Below, one piece after another: positions 61,933 to 64,000 of a stretch of 64,000 nt of DNA; within the stretch, counting starts at the first letter, position 1; the number at the start of each line of letters is the position of its first letter. A program made the translations under genes and the position numbers. Under the pieces are notes generated by a model. That model saw nothing but the letters and a program-made list of their open reading frames with translations, had not been told where the DNA came from and did not search any database. The stretch comes from Callaeas wilsoni (taxonomy: Eukaryota; Chordata; Aves; Passeriformes; Callaeidae): the NCBI GenBank assembly GCA_013398955.1, contig VWPU01002912.1, positions 1 through 64,000 on the forward strand, given 5' to 3'.

Positions 61933-64000
61933 GTAAGTTCATCAACAGATAAGTAACTGTTTCTAGCGAGGTATTGAACACTTTGACTATCAGGGAATGA
62001 TGGTAGATGGGATGTTCTAGGTTGGAATTTCATTCTTATGAATAGAACTGTAGTTTGTATGTGACTAGCACTGAATTTTTGTGATGTGTGCTTAATTTTA
62101 AGCCCCATGAAGTGTCTTTTGACTGTGGCAGGTGAGAAGCCAGTCAGATAAGAATTAACATGAGGAAAATCTAGTAGTTATATGCTATATTTTTGCTACA
62201 AAGGAACTCCAAATGCACCATCTCTTGTTGTTTTAGATGGACTTGCCACATCTAGCAGAGCACAAGGGAAGCTCATTTAACTCATTCTTAGTTTCAAAAG
62301 TGCTTAGGCAGTAGTTCAGAGAGCTGCTTTTCCATACCTTGCTTTTTGCAGCTGAGTGTTCTATAACATGGGCTTTCAAGATGTAATCATGTCCTTCTTG
62401 AAGTCTCACTTGTGCAGCACAGTGCCTAGTAAGGATTTTTAGTCTGATGTTAAGTTTCTTAAAGAACTAGTCAGTAACTGTAATGAAGCTATTGACTCTT
62501 TCACCAATGACTACTTTTGGAATGCAGCCAAGTGGCTTTAGTTTTCTTATGCCTGGCTCTGCAGCCTCAAGGTTTACTAAATGTCAGAGAGTTGTGGAAA
62601 ACTTCCAGAGTCAGTGGGAACATTTGATGAGAAGTAGGAAATTATGGAAGAGAAGCTGTTGAAACCCATTATCTTCTGGATGTAATGAACTTTCTCTTGT
62701 ACTCATTTTGAATTTTTTGCCAATGCAAATACTGTTGGAGCTTCTTAATCGGGGCCAGAGACTCACAAGGTGTGTAGCGATGGAAAAAGCCCTGCAGCGT
62801 AAGATCTTAGGACATAAAGAAGATCAGGTTTGCTAACATGGCATATTTTACAAGAAATATTTGTTCATATGCGTATTTGGATATATTTACATACATTCCA
62901 TCTCTCCAAATATTGAAGATAATTCTAGTTTTACACTCAAGTTAACATTGTGTGTTCGATCTGCTGCATGAGAAACTAATGATAATCTTTACTTACTGTG
63001 CAGGATTTGGCTCTGTGCTTGAAACATGCCTGGTTTTTGAGTGTGATCCCTAGTTTTGCTTTGTGTTTGAGTAAAAGCCTTAGAGAATAATACTGTCCTT
63101 GCAGCATGGGACAGAACATTAAATACAGCAATTGAGCCACAAATAAAATGTGATTAGAGAAATAAGTGCAGTACTTAAATACTGAAGTAAAACATTTACT
63201 TGAAACTTGTTCTTTCTATAGTCAGCATATTAATCTCAATTATTACAAGATACAAAGCTTTTCATATTATTTCTGTTATTAAATAAATAGCGAACACAGT
63301 GATTTACTTAAATTATATCAGAGCTTTATATAAACCCCAGGTAAACCTTCCTGTGGCACACTGGCACATGGATCCCATTTGAAGAGAGGTTCTGCCTCCC
63401 TCACATACCACGGTGCCTTTCTTTTTACATAAAAACAAACCAGCAGACAATCCAAAACGAACTGCTGTGTCTGTGCCTGCCAGATCAGAAAATTGTCTGT
63501 CATAATACCAACCAGTGTACAACACAGGCTGGCTTAGGGCTTCCACCGTAGTCCCTGGCAGTGCCCACTCGTGCTAACCTGTGGGCTTCTCACGAGTAAA
63601 GTACAAGGCCCAATAGAGAGACAGGGTTTGGCCAAGATCACTAACTCATCAAACATTATCTTCAGCAAGGCTCCCAGTACAGCATGTCAAAAGAGATGGT
63701 AGACAAATCTTAGTAGATTTCAGATGATAGGTGACATGTTGACACAGTGATACTAGCTTATCTTTATTAGATGGTTGATGTGATATAGGTGGTAAAAGCC
63801 TGTTTAAAATGCAACCAAAAGGCCCAGGACTTTCCTTTAAATGGGTCTAGAGGTGTCTTTAGTGTATTCATGATCTGGAATAGCTTCAGATCCAGGTGCA
63901 AGGTAGAGGGAGTTTTGTGTAATATGAGAAAAAGCTGTGGGCAGCCACTGCATTTTTTGTGCATAGTGCATTCTTCTCTAAGATGGAGAATCTTTGCTCT
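61933..64000 (+). other. PIGG intron 10, start only
   Basis: At least 2068 bases of intron to the right edge. I looked for the next exon, expected to begin in phase 2 with a conserved hydrophobic helix, and did not find it. Short open frames here (77 codons at most) have no PIGG-like content. Confidence 0.75.

Noticed and set aside
61933..64000. Next PIGG exon
   Set aside because: Searched for a phase-2 acceptor followed by a conserved hydrophobic helix; nothing suitable found before the window ends.
1..64000. tRNA, rRNA, snRNA or CRISPR-like arrays
   Set aside because: No cloverleaf with A/B box signals, no rRNA or snRNA signature and no regularly spaced repeats were noticed by eye. A covariance-model search was not possible.

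Overview
The window is vertebrate nuclear DNA, almost certainly from a bird. The evidence is several copies of the CR1 non-LTR retrotransposon, long terminal repeats that read like the avian ERVL-type family, compact introns and a CpG-rich promoter. I cannot name the species from the sequence.

One protein-coding gene is clearly supported. It is PIGG (GPI ethanolamine phosphate transferase 2), on the plus strand and running off the right edge. Ten coding exons can be placed: 23707-23866, 27039-27244, 28228-28437, 29860-30048, 31619-31757, 35354-35566, 43684-43901, 46590-46871, 54296-54753 and 61741-61932. Every junction is GT-AG and the reading phase is kept across all nine introns. They encode 755 complete residues plus two bases, about three quarters of the roughly 980 residues usual for the family. 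The catalytic lumenal domain is complete and the first membrane helices are present. The last part of the membrane domain and the 3' UTR must lie beyond 64000.

Layout: (1) 1-22950 is a flank with no recognisable coding exon. It holds two CR1 fragments, one probable solo retroviral LTR (16070-16444), an isolated CpG-rich patch (about 5395-5830), a 32-base alternating purine-pyrimidine tract (19537-19568) and a 231-codon open frame of unknown meaning. (2) 23090-23900 is the PIGG CpG island: a G-rich minisatellite-like stretch, then a TATA-less promoter with CCAAT and ETS-like sites, then exon 1. (3) 23867-64000 is the PIGG body. Its introns hold CR1 pieces in both orientations (introns 6, 8 and 9), a tail-to-tail inverted pair of ERVL-type LTRs beginning about 36 bases after exon 5, and a GC-rich block in intron 8.

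I found no RNA genes, CRISPR arrays or operon structure, and no convincing new system. The observations most worth a second look are the inverted LTR pair in intron 5, the orphan CpG patch at 5.4-5.8 kb and the G-rich repeat upstream of PIGG. Repeat calls and PIGG homology come from recognised sequence patterns, not from database searches.
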